Part shown: positions 8,185-17,335 of the stretch, piece after piece | Layout: every line of letters begins with the position of its first letter | How positions within the stretch are numbered: position 1 is the first letter of the stretch | NCBI GenBank assembly: GCA_003153375.1 | Contig: PLYM01000227.1 | Span: forward strand, 1 to 34,190 | DNA length: 34,190 bases | From: Planctomycetaceae bacterium | GTDB taxonomy: Bacteria > Planctomycetota > Planctomycetia > Pirellulales > PALSA-1355 | Direction: 5' to 3' | The notes under the pieces: generated by a model | Databases searched by the model: none | What the model saw: only the letters and a program-made list of their open reading frames with translations | What the model was told of the DNA's origin: nothing | Position numbers and translations under genes: made by a program

Positions 8185-8964
8185 ATGCCCCCCGCGATCG
8201 ACCATCTGATTCCCGAACGCGTGACAGCTAACCAACTCGCGGCGCGCGTCGAATATTATGAGTCGTTGCCGTCGACGCAGGATCGGGCCCTCGAGCTGGC
8301 ACGCGACCCGGCAACTTCCCCCCTGCCCTGGCTGATCGTGGCCGAGGAACAAACCGCCGGGCGTGGTCGCGGCGCGAACCGCTGGTGGACCGGGCGCGGC
8401 AGTCTGGCCTTCAGCCTGCTGTTCGACCCGGCCGATTGGGCCCTCTCCAGCCAGGCCTTGCCCGAGCGGTCGTTGGCGGTCGGGCTGGCCATCGTCGACA
8501 CCGTGCAACCGCTCGTCGGCGAGCAACGCGTCGGACTGCACTGGCCCAACGATATCTATGTGGCCGGCAGAAAAATGGCCGGCGTGCTGATCGACGTTTT
8601 GCCTGGCGGCCGACACGTGGTCGGCATTGGGCTGAATGTGAACAACACACTGGCGGGCGCGCCCGACGACGTGCGCGCCCGCGCGATCAGCCTCTGCGAG
8701 CTGGCCGGCCACACGTTCGACCGCACCGCGGTGCTGATCGAATTGTTGGCCAATCTCAAATCGTCGATTCGCGAGGCCGCCGCGGCGCCCATCGACTTCG
8801 GCCGCCGCTTTCAAGACCTGTGCCAGCAACTGGGGCGCGAACTGACGATCGAAGTCGGCGCCGAGCGCACGACGGGCCGTTGCCTGGGCATCGCGCCCGA
8901 TGGCGCGTTGTTGCTCGACACGCCCAGCGGACTGCGCAAGTTCTATTCGGGCGTCTTGCGCTAG
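8185..8964 (+). CDS. birA: Biotin--[acetyl-CoA-carboxylase] ligase, monofunctional
   Basis: 259 residues, a class I biotin protein ligase without the N-terminal DNA-binding domain of E. coli BirA, so it should biotinylate acetyl-CoA carboxylase carrier protein but not repress biotin genes. The adenylate-binding loop GRGRGANRWW is at 59-68, the WPNDIYVAGRKMAGVLID segment at 120-137 with catalytic Lys130, and GIGLNVNN at 147-154. The C-terminal small domain ends LRKFYSGVLR. The ATG at 8185 was chosen; an in-frame ATG at 8134 would add 17 residues with no domain support. The gene is divergent from the barrel protein. Its stop overlaps the stop of the convergent methyltransferase gene: both TAG codons lie in one CTAG (8961-8964). 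Confidence 0.93.
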   Translation: MPPAIDHLIPERVTANQLAARVEYYESLPSTQDRALELARDPATSPLPWLIVAEEQTAGRGRGANRWWTGRGSLAFSLLFDPADWALSSQALPERSLAVGLAIVDTVQPLVGEQRVGLHWPNDIYVAGRKMAGVLIDVLPGGRHVVGIGLNVNNTLAGAPDDVRARAISLCELAGHTFDRTAVLIELLANLKSSIREAAAAPIDFGRRFQDLCQQLGRELTIEVGAERTTGRCLGIAPDGALLLDTPSGLRKFYSGVLR

Positions 8965-10046
8965 CGCGTGCTCGGCTTGCGGCGCACGGCACAGACGCAG
9001 ATCTCTTGCCGATTGTGGGCCAGTTGCCGCGCCCGCACCTGGCCATATCCCCAGCGCCGGACGCGATCGAGATACGCCGGCACCTGCTCGGCCAGGTTCC
9101 AATCGAGCAATTTGAGCGTCAACAGCAGCCCCCGGATGTGGACGCTCGGGTGCGTCACGATCGCTTCGACCGTGTCGAGCGTATAATCCGGAGCCACGTT
9201 CATGTCCGCGGCCAGCCAATCGACGTTGCTGAACTCGCGCCGACGCACGTCCGCGCCGCGCTTTTGCAGGTGATGAAACTTGGGATGCGCCAACACCCGT
9301 GGATCGACCGCGGCCGGATCGATGCCGAGCACGTTTTGCCCGCGCGCCAACAAGGCCTGACTCGCTCCTCCCGGAGCGCAGCCGATCTCGACGAAGTGCT
9401 GCTTGGGCCGCAGCGGCAACCCCGACCAATCGAGCGCTTCGGCCATCTTCAGATAAGCCCGCGAGACGGCCTCGGCGGGAAGCTCAATTTCGCACAACCC
9501 GCCCGCGAACTGCGAGGGGCCGGCCGTGGCCCGATGATAGCCAATCCACCATTCGTCCGGTTCCACCAGCGCGCAATCGAGCACCAACTGGCCCGCGGCC
9601 GCGATGCTCGGCCACGTGGCCGCCTGGCGCGCTTCGGCTGGCGCGGCCTGACGAATCGCCGCCTCGGCTTCACGAGCCGTCTCGGTCACATGCGGATCGA
9701 AGCCGCGATAGCCGCAGGCCGCCGTGTCACGCTGCCAAACGTGCAGTGTCTCGAAGGGCCGCTGGCCGGCAATGCGCCAAAACTCCGCCACCCGCGCCGA
9801 TAGCTCGCTGGCCTTCACCTTGCCCAGCGAGAAGCCGTGGGCTCGGGCGAAGACAGACCGCAAATTGAAATCGTCGGGCAATTGATGGCCTTCGGACAGC
9901 TTGAACGTCAGGAACCCCGGCCGCGAGTAAGCAAAGTGCAAATCGACCCAGAGCCGCGCGACCTCGGCCTTCAAAGCCCGTTCGGCGCCCACCTGGCACA
10001 CGGCAAACAAGAAACTGGACCGCTGATCGGCCGCATGAGGCGTCAC
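8961..10046 (-). CDS. rlmM: RlmM-like 23S rRNA 2'-O-ribose methyltransferase
   Basis: 361 residues, as in RlmM/YgdE. RlmM uses S-adenosylmethionine to methylate the 2'-OH of C2498 in 23S rRNA. The N-terminal part (about 10-110) would be the THUMP-like RNA-binding region; the C-terminal part is an RrmJ/FtsJ-type methyltransferase. Motif I is EIGCAPGGAS (220-229), followed by GIDPA (241-245). K200, D281, K312 and E348 are placed like the K-D-K-E catalytic tetrad. It starts with GTG overlapping the stop of the upstream CxxCH gene (TAGTG, 10048-10044), so its translation is probably coupled to a large exported cytochrome protein, an odd partner. The RlmM name is by motif and length only; another FtsJ-like target is possible. 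Confidence 0.75.
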   Translation of the reverse strand: MTPHAADQRSSFLFAVCQVGAERALKAEVARLWVDLHFAYSRPGFLTFKLSEGHQLPDDFNLRSVFARAHGFSLGKVKASELSARVAEFWRIAGQRPFETLHVWQRDTAACGYRGFDPHVTETAREAEAAIRQAAPAEARQAATWPSIAAAGQLVLDCALVEPDEWWIGYHRATAGPSQFAGGLCEIELPAEAVSRAYLKMAEALDWSGLPLRPKQHFVEIGCAPGGASQALLARGQNVLGIDPAAVDPRVLAHPKFHHLQKRGADVRRREFSNVDWLAADMNVAPDYTLDTVEAIVTHPSVHIRGLLLTLKLLDWNLAEQVPAYLDRVRRWGYGQVRARQLAHNRQEICVCAVRRKPSTR

Positions 10047-13000
10047 TATTTGCCCCCGACAATCTGCACTTGGGCTGCCGATCCGGCCACGTCGGCGAGT
10101 TCCAACCGCAGATCATCGGCCGATTTCGCGTCCAACACAAGCGTCAGCGTGTGTACGCCGATCGGCAGATCCACCGCCACCTTGGCGCTGGCCGGCACGG
10201 GTTGGGCGTCGAGCCACATTTTTTCCACCGGCCCGGCAATCAACAGCTCCACCTGGCCAGCCGTGGCGACGTCGAGCTGGCAACGCACGACGTGTCGCGT
10301 GCCGTTGGCTCCCGTGATCGAAGGAAGTGCGGCCAGCGGCAAGCTGCCCGACACCTGGCTATAGGCGTTCGACCAAACGAACCCCTCGGCGTCACCCGGC
10401 GCTTCGTCGGTGTTATTCAACACCCGCACGGCCGGACGACTCTGGTGCAACACCTGCCAGCGCCGCACCACGCGGGCCTTGCTCGTGGCATAGGGTCCGA
10501 CCTTCCCCAACTCCGACAGGAAGCGAACAAGGTCGACCAGTTCGCCCTGCGTGAGCGTGTCGGCCAAACCCAGCGGCATGATCGATCCGCTTTCCTTGCG
10601 CTCCTCGATCGAATCGACCGGCACGGTCAACTCGCGATCCTCGACGTCGCGCAACACGAGCTCCTGCGCGGTCTCGCGAACTTTGACACCGCTCAGCACG
10701 CGGCCATCGGACACCACCGTCAGACCGTGATAGTTTTCCTTGATCTTAGCGCTGGGTTGCAGAATCGACTCGATCAGATAATCCACCTGCGCGCTGGCAC
10801 CGATGCTAACCAGGTCCGGTCCCACGCGTCCGCCGGAGCCGGCAATCGCATGACACTTCAGGCACGACTGCTCATTGCGGCGAAAGACCGCCTCCCCCCG
10901 CTCCGCGTTACCCTTGGCGACCACTTCGGCCACGAGCTGGCTCATTTCCGCCGTCGAGAGAGCGCGCGCGGCGCCCGCGATTCCGCCGGCGGTGTTGAAA
11001 GCCGTAACCAGCGTCGGCTCCTCGCGTGCCGACGATCGCACCGCGCGCACGGCCAACTTGGCGGCATCGGGCAGCAACTTCGCTCCGCTGAGTGCCTCGG
11101 TCAAAGCCGCCGCGCCCGCCTTGCGATCGAGTATCGCCACGATCATGGGCGCCGGATCCTCCACGGCGGGCTCCGCCTGCAACAGCGTCAGACACTCGCG
11201 GGCCGCCGCCTTGACATCCAACGCCGCCATGGCGGCGATCGCCATCGCGCGAACCTTGGCCGGCTGAGGTGCCTTGCACAGCTCGACGAGCGCCGGACCG
11301 TTGTTGCCCATCGCGGCCAAAGCCTCGAGCGCCGTTCGGCGGATTTCGTCGGTCGTGTCGCCGTCGGCGGCGAGCTTTCGCAGAGTTTCGCGACAAGGTT
11401 CAACCTTCCACAATCCGGCGGCCTCGATCGTGGCCGCGCGCAGACCAGGTTCCGCGTCATTCAGCAATGCCGCGTGCAGCCGACCCAAATCGCCTGCCGG
11501 CTGAACCTTGCGCATTCGCGTGGCACGCACCAGCGCTACCAGCAATTCGGCCCGCTGATTCGGCGCGGTGCTGGGCTCCATTGCCAGGTCAAACAGCACG
11601 CGCAGTTCCGGCGGGCCTCCCAATGAGGCGAGCAGCAGCAAGGCTCCCTCCTGTCGATCGGCTGGCAGCTTGCCATCTTTCAGCAGTTGCATCAGCGGCC
11701 GCACCACGCCCGGCGATCCGACGGATTGCAACGCAAACGTCAGGTGCGCCGCATTACCGCCAAAGCCCGCTTTCCCGCTGTCGAGCGCCGGCAGCCAGTA
11801 AGGCTCCAAATCGCGCGCCGTCAGCCACAAGGCGTAATCCAGAAACCGATCCAGCGGCTGATCGAGCGCTCGCATGGCCACCTCGGCGGCGTTTGCGGTT
11901 CGCAGCTCGGCCAAGGCCCGCACGGCTTCCAGGCGAACCTGCGGATGGGCATCGGCAACCTGTGCGGCCAACAACGACTCCGCTTGCGGCACCCGCGCGT
12001 GCCAGGCAGCCAGCACCCGCGTGGCCGCCGCGCGCACGTGATGGTCGGGCGATTGCAACAAGGCCGTCAGCAGCCGCGGCTCGACCACGTCGAACGATTG
12101 ATAGGTCCACAACGCCTCGAGTCGCAAGTGCTCGAATTGCGGATCGGCCGGGTCGAGCCCCTGAGTCCACTGGGCCAGCACCGGCACAACTTCGGCGCCG
12201 CGACCCTTGAGCTGCCATTTGGCATGGAGCCGCGTGAAGTCTTCGGGCTCGCGCAGCAGCGCCAGCAGGCTTTCGATCGACGCGCCCACCAACTTGGGCC
12301 GCTCGACCAGCGGGCGCCCCTTGAACGTCACGCGCCAGATGCGACCGTGCGTGTGGTCGCGGCGTTCGTCGCGAAAATCCACTTCGCCGTGTTGAATGAT
12401 CGGGTTATACCAGTCGGCGATATACAGCGCGCCGTCGGGGCCCATCTTGGCATCGATCGGACGGAACGCGGCGTGCAAGGTTTTGATGATTTCGGTTTGC
12501 TCGCGCGAAGAATAACCCGAGCCGGTCTCGCTGAGCACGAAACGGCAAACCCGATGGGCGCGAAAATCGCTCGTGACCAGGCTCCCCTGCCAGTCCTCGG
12601 GAAAATGGCGCCCGCTGATGGTCTCCAGGCCGCAATGCTTGGGGCTGCCGGGGTTGAGTCCCCGCGAAACCCTGGTCGCGCCGGCATAGGTGAACATCGT
12701 GACGCCGGGAAACACGTAGTTGATGCCCTCGCCCCCCGCGCCATCGGTGGCGAACGATTGCCCCCAGCGGTCGAAGATGTGTCCCCACGGATTGCAGAGT
12801 CCGCGAGCGAACACTTCCAATTGCATCGTCTCGGGCCGGAATTGCCAGATGCCGCCGCTGTTGAGATGACGCACGCCGTGCGGCGTTTCGATGTGGCTGT
12901 GAATATAAATCGACTGGTTGAAATAGAGCATCCCGTCGTTGCCCCAGCGCAACGTGTGCAGGATGTGATGCGTGTCTTCGGTGCCAAAGCCCGAGAGCAC

Positions 13001-13513
13001 CACGCGGCGGACGTCGGCCTTGCCGTCGTTATCCGTGTCCTTGAAGTGCAACAACTCGGTGCTGTTGGCGACATACACGCCGCCATCGCCGGGCTCGATG
13101 CCGGTGGGAATCAGCAAGCCGCTGGCAAAAACCGTGGTCTTTTCGGCGCGGCCGTCGCCGTCGGCGTCTTCCAGCACCAGAATCTTGTCGTTGGCCTGCT
13201 GCCCCGGTTTGACGTGCGGATACACCTCACTGCTCGCCACCCACAAGCGTCCCTGGGCGTCGAAATTGATGTGGATCGGCTTGGCCAGCAGCGGATCGGC
13301 GGCATACAGATTCACTTCCAGGCCGTCGGCCACCTGGAACGATTTCAACTCGAGCGCCGGATCGGGATCGGGAATGACCTTCAATTCGCGCTGCGCCCAG
13401 GCCGGCGCGGCAAAAACTGACACCAGCGCCAGCATGACAATACCGGCGGCAGCGCCGGGGCCGATCGCGCGGGCGGCAGAGTTCTTGATCGCGGGCATGA
13501 AGTCAACGCACAT
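10046..13513 (-). CDS. PVC-type heme-binding CxxCH protein with extra C-terminal domain
   Basis: 1155 residues, homologous in layout to the protein at 3522-6548. A signal peptide ends near APAWAQ (about 36-41). A propeller follows (HINFDAQGRLWVASSEVYP, DADGDGRAEK, DTDNDGKAD, GPDGALYIADWYNPIIQHGEVDFRD). The central part is HEAT-like (HHVRAAATRVLAAW, HPQVRLEAVRALAEL). CLKCH at 884-888 binds heme c. About 125 residues after the heme domain form a further beta-rich module absent from the other homologue. The start at 13513 is chosen because its ATG overlaps the upstream TAA (TAATG) and AGGTGG lies about 11 nt upstream; an ATG at 13498 would also leave a signal peptide. Substrate unknown. It is the middle gene of a three-gene coupled operon. 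Confidence 0.9.
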   Translation of the reverse strand: MCVDFMPAIKNSAARAIGPGAAAGIVMLALVSVFAAPAWAQRELKVIPDPDPALELKSFQVADGLEVNLYAADPLLAKPIHINFDAQGRLWVASSEVYPHVKPGQQANDKILVLEDADGDGRAEKTTVFASGLLIPTGIEPGDGGVYVANSTELLHFKDTDNDGKADVRRVVLSGFGTEDTHHILHTLRWGNDGMLYFNQSIYIHSHIETPHGVRHLNSGGIWQFRPETMQLEVFARGLCNPWGHIFDRWGQSFATDGAGGEGINYVFPGVTMFTYAGATRVSRGLNPGSPKHCGLETISGRHFPEDWQGSLVTSDFRAHRVCRFVLSETGSGYSSREQTEIIKTLHAAFRPIDAKMGPDGALYIADWYNPIIQHGEVDFRDERRDHTHGRIWRVTFKGRPLVERPKLVGASIESLLALLREPEDFTRLHAKWQLKGRGAEVVPVLAQWTQGLDPADPQFEHLRLEALWTYQSFDVVEPRLLTALLQSPDHHVRAAATRVLAAWHARVPQAESLLAAQVADAHPQVRLEAVRALAELRTANAAEVAMRALDQPLDRFLDYALWLTARDLEPYWLPALDSGKAGFGGNAAHLTFALQSVGSPGVVRPLMQLLKDGKLPADRQEGALLLLASLGGPPELRVLFDLAMEPSTAPNQRAELLVALVRATRMRKVQPAGDLGRLHAALLNDAEPGLRAATIEAAGLWKVEPCRETLRKLAADGDTTDEIRRTALEALAAMGNNGPALVELCKAPQPAKVRAMAIAAMAALDVKAAARECLTLLQAEPAVEDPAPMIVAILDRKAGAAALTEALSGAKLLPDAAKLAVRAVRSSAREEPTLVTAFNTAGGIAGAARALSTAEMSQLVAEVVAKGNAERGEAVFRRNEQSCLKCHAIAGSGGRVGPDLVSIGASAQVDYLIESILQPSAKIKENYHGLTVVSDGRVLSGVKVRETAQELVLRDVEDRELTVPVDSIEERKESGSIMPLGLADTLTQGELVDLVRFLSELGKVGPYATSKARVVRRWQVLHQSRPAVRVLNNTDEAPGDAEGFVWSNAYSQVSGSLPLAALPSITGANGTRHVVRCQLDVATAGQVELLIAGPVEKMWLDAQPVPASAKVAVDLPIGVHTLTLVLDAKSADDLRLELADVAGSAAQVQIVGGK

Positions 13514-14793
13514 TATTTCGCATCCACCTGGATGATCTGATACTCGCGAGCCACCGGCGCGCACAGCGCCCGAATCTCCGCCTCACGCTCGGCGACCAGC
13601 GGATCGAACTGCGGAATCTCAACCGCATTGTTCCCCTGCTCGTGCTTGCGGAAGCCGAATAGATAGGTCTCGTTCTGCGGGCGCCAGCGGTAAAAATACA
13701 GCTGGTTCTTGTCCACGATCGTGCGTCGCAGATTTTCCGCCTGGGCCAGGTCGGGGCCGCGGTCGATCGTCACGCCGGCGGCCCATTGCTGGGCGTTGAC
13801 CTGCGCAACTTCCTCACCGACGATTTTCAGCACGTAGTTTCCCGCCGGCAGGTCGTACACGCGCAGCACGCGCTGTCCCTGCGCCGCCACGGCCGCGGGC
13901 GACGAACCGAGGGGCGCCGGGGGCAAGGGAAGCTGGCCGTCGAGGGCCTCGAAGCTGATTTGTGTGGGCGCAAAGCTGGCGTGGCTGATCGTCGTGCCGC
14001 TGGCGGAAATATTACGCTGCCGGGTGTCGATTTCGATGCGCCATCGCCGAGGGTTCAGCCCCAAGGCCTGTTCGATGGTCGGCGCTGCCAGCCAGTAGCC
14101 ATAGGCGGTCAGGTGAATGCCGTTGTCGGTCAGCGGACCGCGGGCCATGGGAAACTTCGTGCCGAGCAGTTCGTAAAGATTGACAAACAGCTCGCCCCGC
14201 CTGGCAGCCACGGCGGCAATCGCGTCGCTGTACAGCTTGAGATTGCGGTTGTGCTCCTTCGGGTCGGGCAGCGGCCGGCCCAGGTCTTCGTGATAGAGCG
14301 GCGAAAGGAAGACGATGCGAGCCTTGGTCTCGTCGAGCGCGGCGAGCAGCACATCGAGGCCGGCCTGAAACGGCGCCAGCCCCGCCTTGCCAGCAAAGGA
14401 CTCGTTGGCGCCATAGTTCAGCAGGATGATCGTGGGATTAACCGCCGCCAAATGGCCCTTGAGCTGGGCGAACCCATCGGCGACCGTGCCAAAGCCGGCC
14501 CGCGCTTCGCCAAACACGTTGTCGCCGCTCCAACCCAGATTGCGAAACGGGATTCCGGCCTGGTGAAACCGGCTGGTGAGCACCGTCTCCAGATATCCGT
14601 GCGTCTGATCGCGCTCGATGAACGTGCCGCCCAGCAGCACGACTCGATCGCCAGACGATAGCGAGAAAGTCGCTAGCGGCGCGGTTTTGCCGGGCGGAGC
14701 CGCGGCCGGCGCCACGGCGGGCGTCGCCAGCAACAGCGTCACCAGGAACGGGGCCGCCAGGCTCGCCGGGATCCAACAACGAGGCACGAACAC
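13513..14793 (-). CDS. Exported SGNH/GDSL-fold protein with degenerate catalytic blocks
   Basis: 426 residues with a signal peptide (about 1-32). The SGNH-hydrolase fold is recognisable by order of blocks: block I VVLLGGTFIERDQ (51-63), block II RNLGWSGDNVFG (84-95), block III LNYGANESF (125-133) and block V DNGIHLTAYGYW (223-234). In active esterases block I contains GDS with the nucleophilic Ser, and block V has Asp three residues before His. Here block I reads GGT and the residue three before His227 is Asn, with Asp one position too early. It may be a pseudo-enzyme, a binding module or use different residues. The region after 240 is a beta-rich domain of unknown function. It is the first gene of the operon and overlaps the CxxCH gene by TAATG, so the two probably act together in the periplasm. 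Confidence 0.8.
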   Translation of the reverse strand: MFVPRCWIPASLAAPFLVTLLLATPAVAPAAAPPGKTAPLATFSLSSGDRVVLLGGTFIERDQTHGYLETVLTSRFHQAGIPFRNLGWSGDNVFGEARAGFGTVADGFAQLKGHLAAVNPTIILLNYGANESFAGKAGLAPFQAGLDVLLAALDETKARIVFLSPLYHEDLGRPLPDPKEHNRNLKLYSDAIAAVAARRGELFVNLYELLGTKFPMARGPLTDNGIHLTAYGYWLAAPTIEQALGLNPRRWRIEIDTRQRNISASGTTISHASFAPTQISFEALDGQLPLPPAPLGSSPAAVAAQGQRVLRVYDLPAGNYVLKIVGEEVAQVNAQQWAAGVTIDRGPDLAQAENLRRTIVDKNQLYFYRWRPQNETYLFGFRKHEQGNNAVEIPQFDPLVAEREAEIRALCAPVAREYQIIQVDAK

Positions 14794-15000
14794 GCGGAAT
14801 TCCTTGGGGAAGGGGCTCGAGGCGGGAAGGACGATCCGGGCGCCCGAACGTGGGCCCGTTGCGATTCGAGTCTAATTGCCCCGCGGCCAAGACGCCAGCG
14901 AAAGCGGCCGTTTTGGCCAAAGGGGGCCCCAGAAAGCACGGGCAATTCGCGGCGTCCCCTGGAAAACGGACGCGGCGGCGGTCAACGGCAAGCGCGGCGA

Positions 15001-15303
15001 TCAGTCGTCCTCGTCAAAATCGTCCAGCTCCGCATCGTCGTCGTCTTCGCTCTTGAAATCCGGGTCGCCGCCCGCCGCATTGAACTCCTCGTCGTCGAAT
15101 TCTTCTTCGAAGTCGTCATCGAAGTCGTCATCGAAGTCGTCGTCGTCGAAATCGTCGACTTGCTCAATGGGTTCAATCGTCTCTTCGATTTCTTCGATTT
15201 CTTCCAACTCCTCTTCTTCGTCCTCGGCGCGCAGGTTACCCGCGGCGGCCAAAGTGCCCAAGAAGAAGTGTTCAGGCAAAACGAAATCAAGCGCCGATTG
15301 CAT
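15001..15303 (-). CDS. Very acidic small protein, function unknown
   Basis: 100 residues. The first 28 residues are mildly hydrophobic (MQSALDFVLPEHFFLGTLAAAGN). Most of the rest is Asp and Glu with scattered Phe, including a tandem FDDD-type repeat. No domain is recognised. Acidic, probably disordered proteins like this could be chaperone- or cation-binding tails, but nothing in the sequence selects a role. Low-complexity DNA makes long frames appear on both strands, so a non-coding interpretation remains possible. The neat Met start and the paired D/E composition favour a gene. No good Shine-Dalgarno is seen, and the flanking gaps hold no other gene. Confidence 0.55.
   Translation of the reverse strand: MQSALDFVLPEHFFLGTLAAAGNLRAEDEEEELEEIEEIEETIEPIEQVDDFDDDDFDDDFDDDFEEEFDDEEFNAAGGDPDFKSEDDDDAELDDFDEDD
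15109..15144 (-). repeat. 12-nt tandem repeat inside the acidic gene
   Basis: GAAGTCGTCATC occurs at 15109-15120 and 15121-15132 and, with one change, at 15133-15144. It encodes the repeated FDDD block on the minus strand. Slippage here would change the length of the acidic tract in steps of four residues. Confidence 0.7.
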
Positions 15304-15385
15304 GCACAGAGTTCCTTAGCAGATTCAGAAAATCAGACGTCCTGGCCCGGGAGCCAATCCTACCGCAAATATATCGCCAAGTGGG

Positions 15386-15402
15386 GCGGCTTTGCCAGCC
15401 GC
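15386..15402. repeat. GC-rich hairpin between acidic gene and esterase gene
   Basis: GCGGCT (15386-15391) and AGCCGC (15397-15402) pair around a 5-nt loop. It lies in the 180-bp gap, where I see no gene. Confidence 0.35.
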
Positions 15403-15445
15403 GATCAACCACGCAACGAAAAACCGCGCTGCCAGCCACATCTGG

Positions 15446-15465
15446 GGGGAAAGGGCAACGCCCTT
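15446..15465 (-). terminator. Possible terminator of the carboxylesterase gene
   Basis: AAGGGC (15451-15456) and GCCCTT (15460-15465) form a 6-bp stem with a 3-nt loop, 19 bp beyond the esterase stop on the minus strand. It is followed on that strand by TTTCCCC including stem bases, so the T-tract is weak. Confidence 0.4.
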
Positions 15466-15483
15466 GGCCGTCTTTCGCACACG

Positions 15484-17112
15484 CTAATTCTCGGCGTGCT
15501 TCGCGGCCGCGTAGGCATCAAAAAAGTCGCACTCGGCTTTCAATAGTGCCGCGCCGGTGCCGATCTTCGCGTTGCCAAATTCGAGATAAGTCTCTTTTTC
15601 AGCATCATACGCGCTCCAGGATGGCAATCCTCCGCCGTTCGGATCGCCGTTTGCAGCAAAGCAGACCCAGCAAGCCGACATTTCCTCGGCCAGGGCCTGC
15701 TCGCTCGGCGAATTGCCCCAGGGGGTCTTGCTCAGATTATTGAAGACATAGGGAATTTCGGCGGCATGATAGGCCCCCAGCTTGGCCGCGTCGGGCCGCG
15801 GGGGGACATGGGAGAAATAGTAGAGATACGACTTCGCGCCCGCCTTCTGCATCATGCGGGCCCAGGTGCGCATCTCCCAGGTAAACCGCTCATCGCGAAA
15901 ACTGTGCAAGAACGCCTCCCGCACGTCGCTGTCGCTGGTCGTGGGATAAACCTTCAGAAACCGCTCGGTCAGGTCGCCAAACTTCTTCTTGGTGGCCCCC
16001 AAAAAACCGTCCATGCTCGTCGGCGCCATCGCCCCCGCCAGGCTCGTGCCTTCATCCGCGTTGGAGCCCACCAACACCGGAACCAGATTCTGCTGGCCGT
16101 CGGCATAAATCTTGGCGATCTCTTGCGGAAACACCCAGCCGTCGACGATCGCACGCATGCGGGCCTGCGCCGGATCCTTGGCGGCCGCGGCCACGAGCGC
16201 TTCGGCTGTCTTGGCGCGCATCGCCTCGAGTGGATCGGCCGCCTGGTCGCAGCCCAGGATCTTGGCCAGGCCCTCGCCGACTTCCTCGCCCGACGGCGCG
16301 CCATGGCGAGCCAATTTGAGATATTGCATCGGCGCGAAGCAGCCGCCACTCTGACCGATCGCCCGCTCGAACAATCCCTTGGCCAACGGCGAAGCCACCA
16401 GGGCGCACACGCTCCACGAGCCGGCCGACTCGCCAAAGATGGTCACGCGCTGGGGGTCGCCGCCAAACGCTCCGATATTCTTCCGCACCCACTCGAGCGC
16501 CGCGATCTGGTCGAGCACGCCATAATTGCCCGATGAGCCGTGCGCCGATTCTTTGGTCAACGCCGGGTGTGCCAAATAACCGAACGGTCCGAGCCGATAG
16601 TTGATCGACACTAGCACGACTCCTTTGCGGGCCAAGGCCTCGCCGTCATAAAACGGAATCGAAGCGGAGCCGCGCGTCAGCGCGCCGCCATGAATCCAGA
16701 CCATCACCGGCCGCTTCTCGTCGGCCCCATCAGCGGTGGCTTTCTCGGCCCCGGTCCAAACGTTGAGATACAAACAATCTTCGCTTTGCGGTTGCGGCAC
16801 TTGCACATAGACCGAACCGGCCGGATACGCCAGTTGCGGACAAATCGAGCTGAACGCCGTACACTCGCGAACGCCCCGCCAAGACGCCACCGGCTGCGGC
16901 GGTTGCCAACGCAGCTTGCCCACCGGCGCAGCGGCAAAGGGAATGCCCTTGTAAACGCGGATCGCCGGATCGTTGCCGACGCGTTGGCCCGAAATCGCGC
17001 CGGCGTCGACTTGCACCACGTCGTCGGCAGCCAGCGCCCAGGCCGCGTGCGCGACAACGACGAAGCATAAGGCCACGCTCAGCGACGCAACGATTGGGCG
17101 ACGAAGTCTCAT
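15484..17112 (-). CDS. Exported type B carboxylesterase
   Basis: 542 residues with a signal peptide (about 1-29). It is an alpha/beta hydrolase of the carboxylesterase type B/cholinesterase family, hydrolysing carboxylic esters outside the cytoplasm; the natural substrate is unknown. Typical segments are IRVYKGIPFAAAPVGKLRW (51-69), EDCLYLNVW (111-119), the oxyanion HGG (141-143) and the nucleophile elbow GESAG with Ser229. E354 in SNADEGT and H449 in AYHAAEIPYVF complete the triad. The ATG at 17112 is supported by AAGGAGAG about 7 nt upstream and by the signal peptide; an extension to 17307 would pass through that site. It is monocistronic and divergent from the ABC exporter genes. Confidence 0.93.
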   Translation of the reverse strand: MRLRRPIVASLSVALCFVVVAHAAWALAADDVVQVDAGAISGQRVGNDPAIRVYKGIPFAAAPVGKLRWQPPQPVASWRGVRECTAFSSICPQLAYPAGSVYVQVPQPQSEDCLYLNVWTGAEKATADGADEKRPVMVWIHGGALTRGSASIPFYDGEALARKGVVLVSINYRLGPFGYLAHPALTKESAHGSSGNYGVLDQIAALEWVRKNIGAFGGDPQRVTIFGESAGSWSVCALVASPLAKGLFERAIGQSGGCFAPMQYLKLARHGAPSGEEVGEGLAKILGCDQAADPLEAMRAKTAEALVAAAAKDPAQARMRAIVDGWVFPQEIAKIYADGQQNLVPVLVGSNADEGTSLAGAMAPTSMDGFLGATKKKFGDLTERFLKVYPTTSDSDVREAFLHSFRDERFTWEMRTWARMMQKAGAKSYLYYFSHVPPRPDAAKLGAYHAAEIPYVFNNLSKTPWGNSPSEQALAEEMSACWVCFAANGDPNGGGLPSWSAYDAEKETYLEFGNAKIGTGAALLKAECDFFDAYAAAKHAEN

Positions 17113-17136
17113 GGCATTTCTCTCCTTGATGCGCGC

Positions 17137-17152
17137 AACGAACCGGTCCGTT
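17137..17152. promoter_or_regulatory. Near-palindrome upstream of the esterase gene
   Basis: AACGAACCGGTCCGTT is a 16-bp palindrome with one mismatched pair, 25 bp upstream of the esterase start in the esterase/ABC divergent region. It could be an operator; no regulator is encoded next to it. Confidence 0.3.
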
Positions 17153-17335
17153 GAACCTATCCGCCGGCCGGGTTTCGTGCAATGTTTTTCGAGCCCAAGC
17201 CGACTGGCGAAACCGAGTGCCCGAACCAAGCAATCGAACCGGCCGCCTCCCGGTGACAAATTCATTGGTCCCACTCGCGTCGATCGGCTACCATGCCCCA
17301 AGGACACCGAAGAGGCTCACCGAGGACCGTGAATC

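Noticed and set aside
15001-15303. CRISPR-like repeat array
   Set aside because: Repeats are contiguous 12-nt units without spacers and encode Asp/Phe codons.
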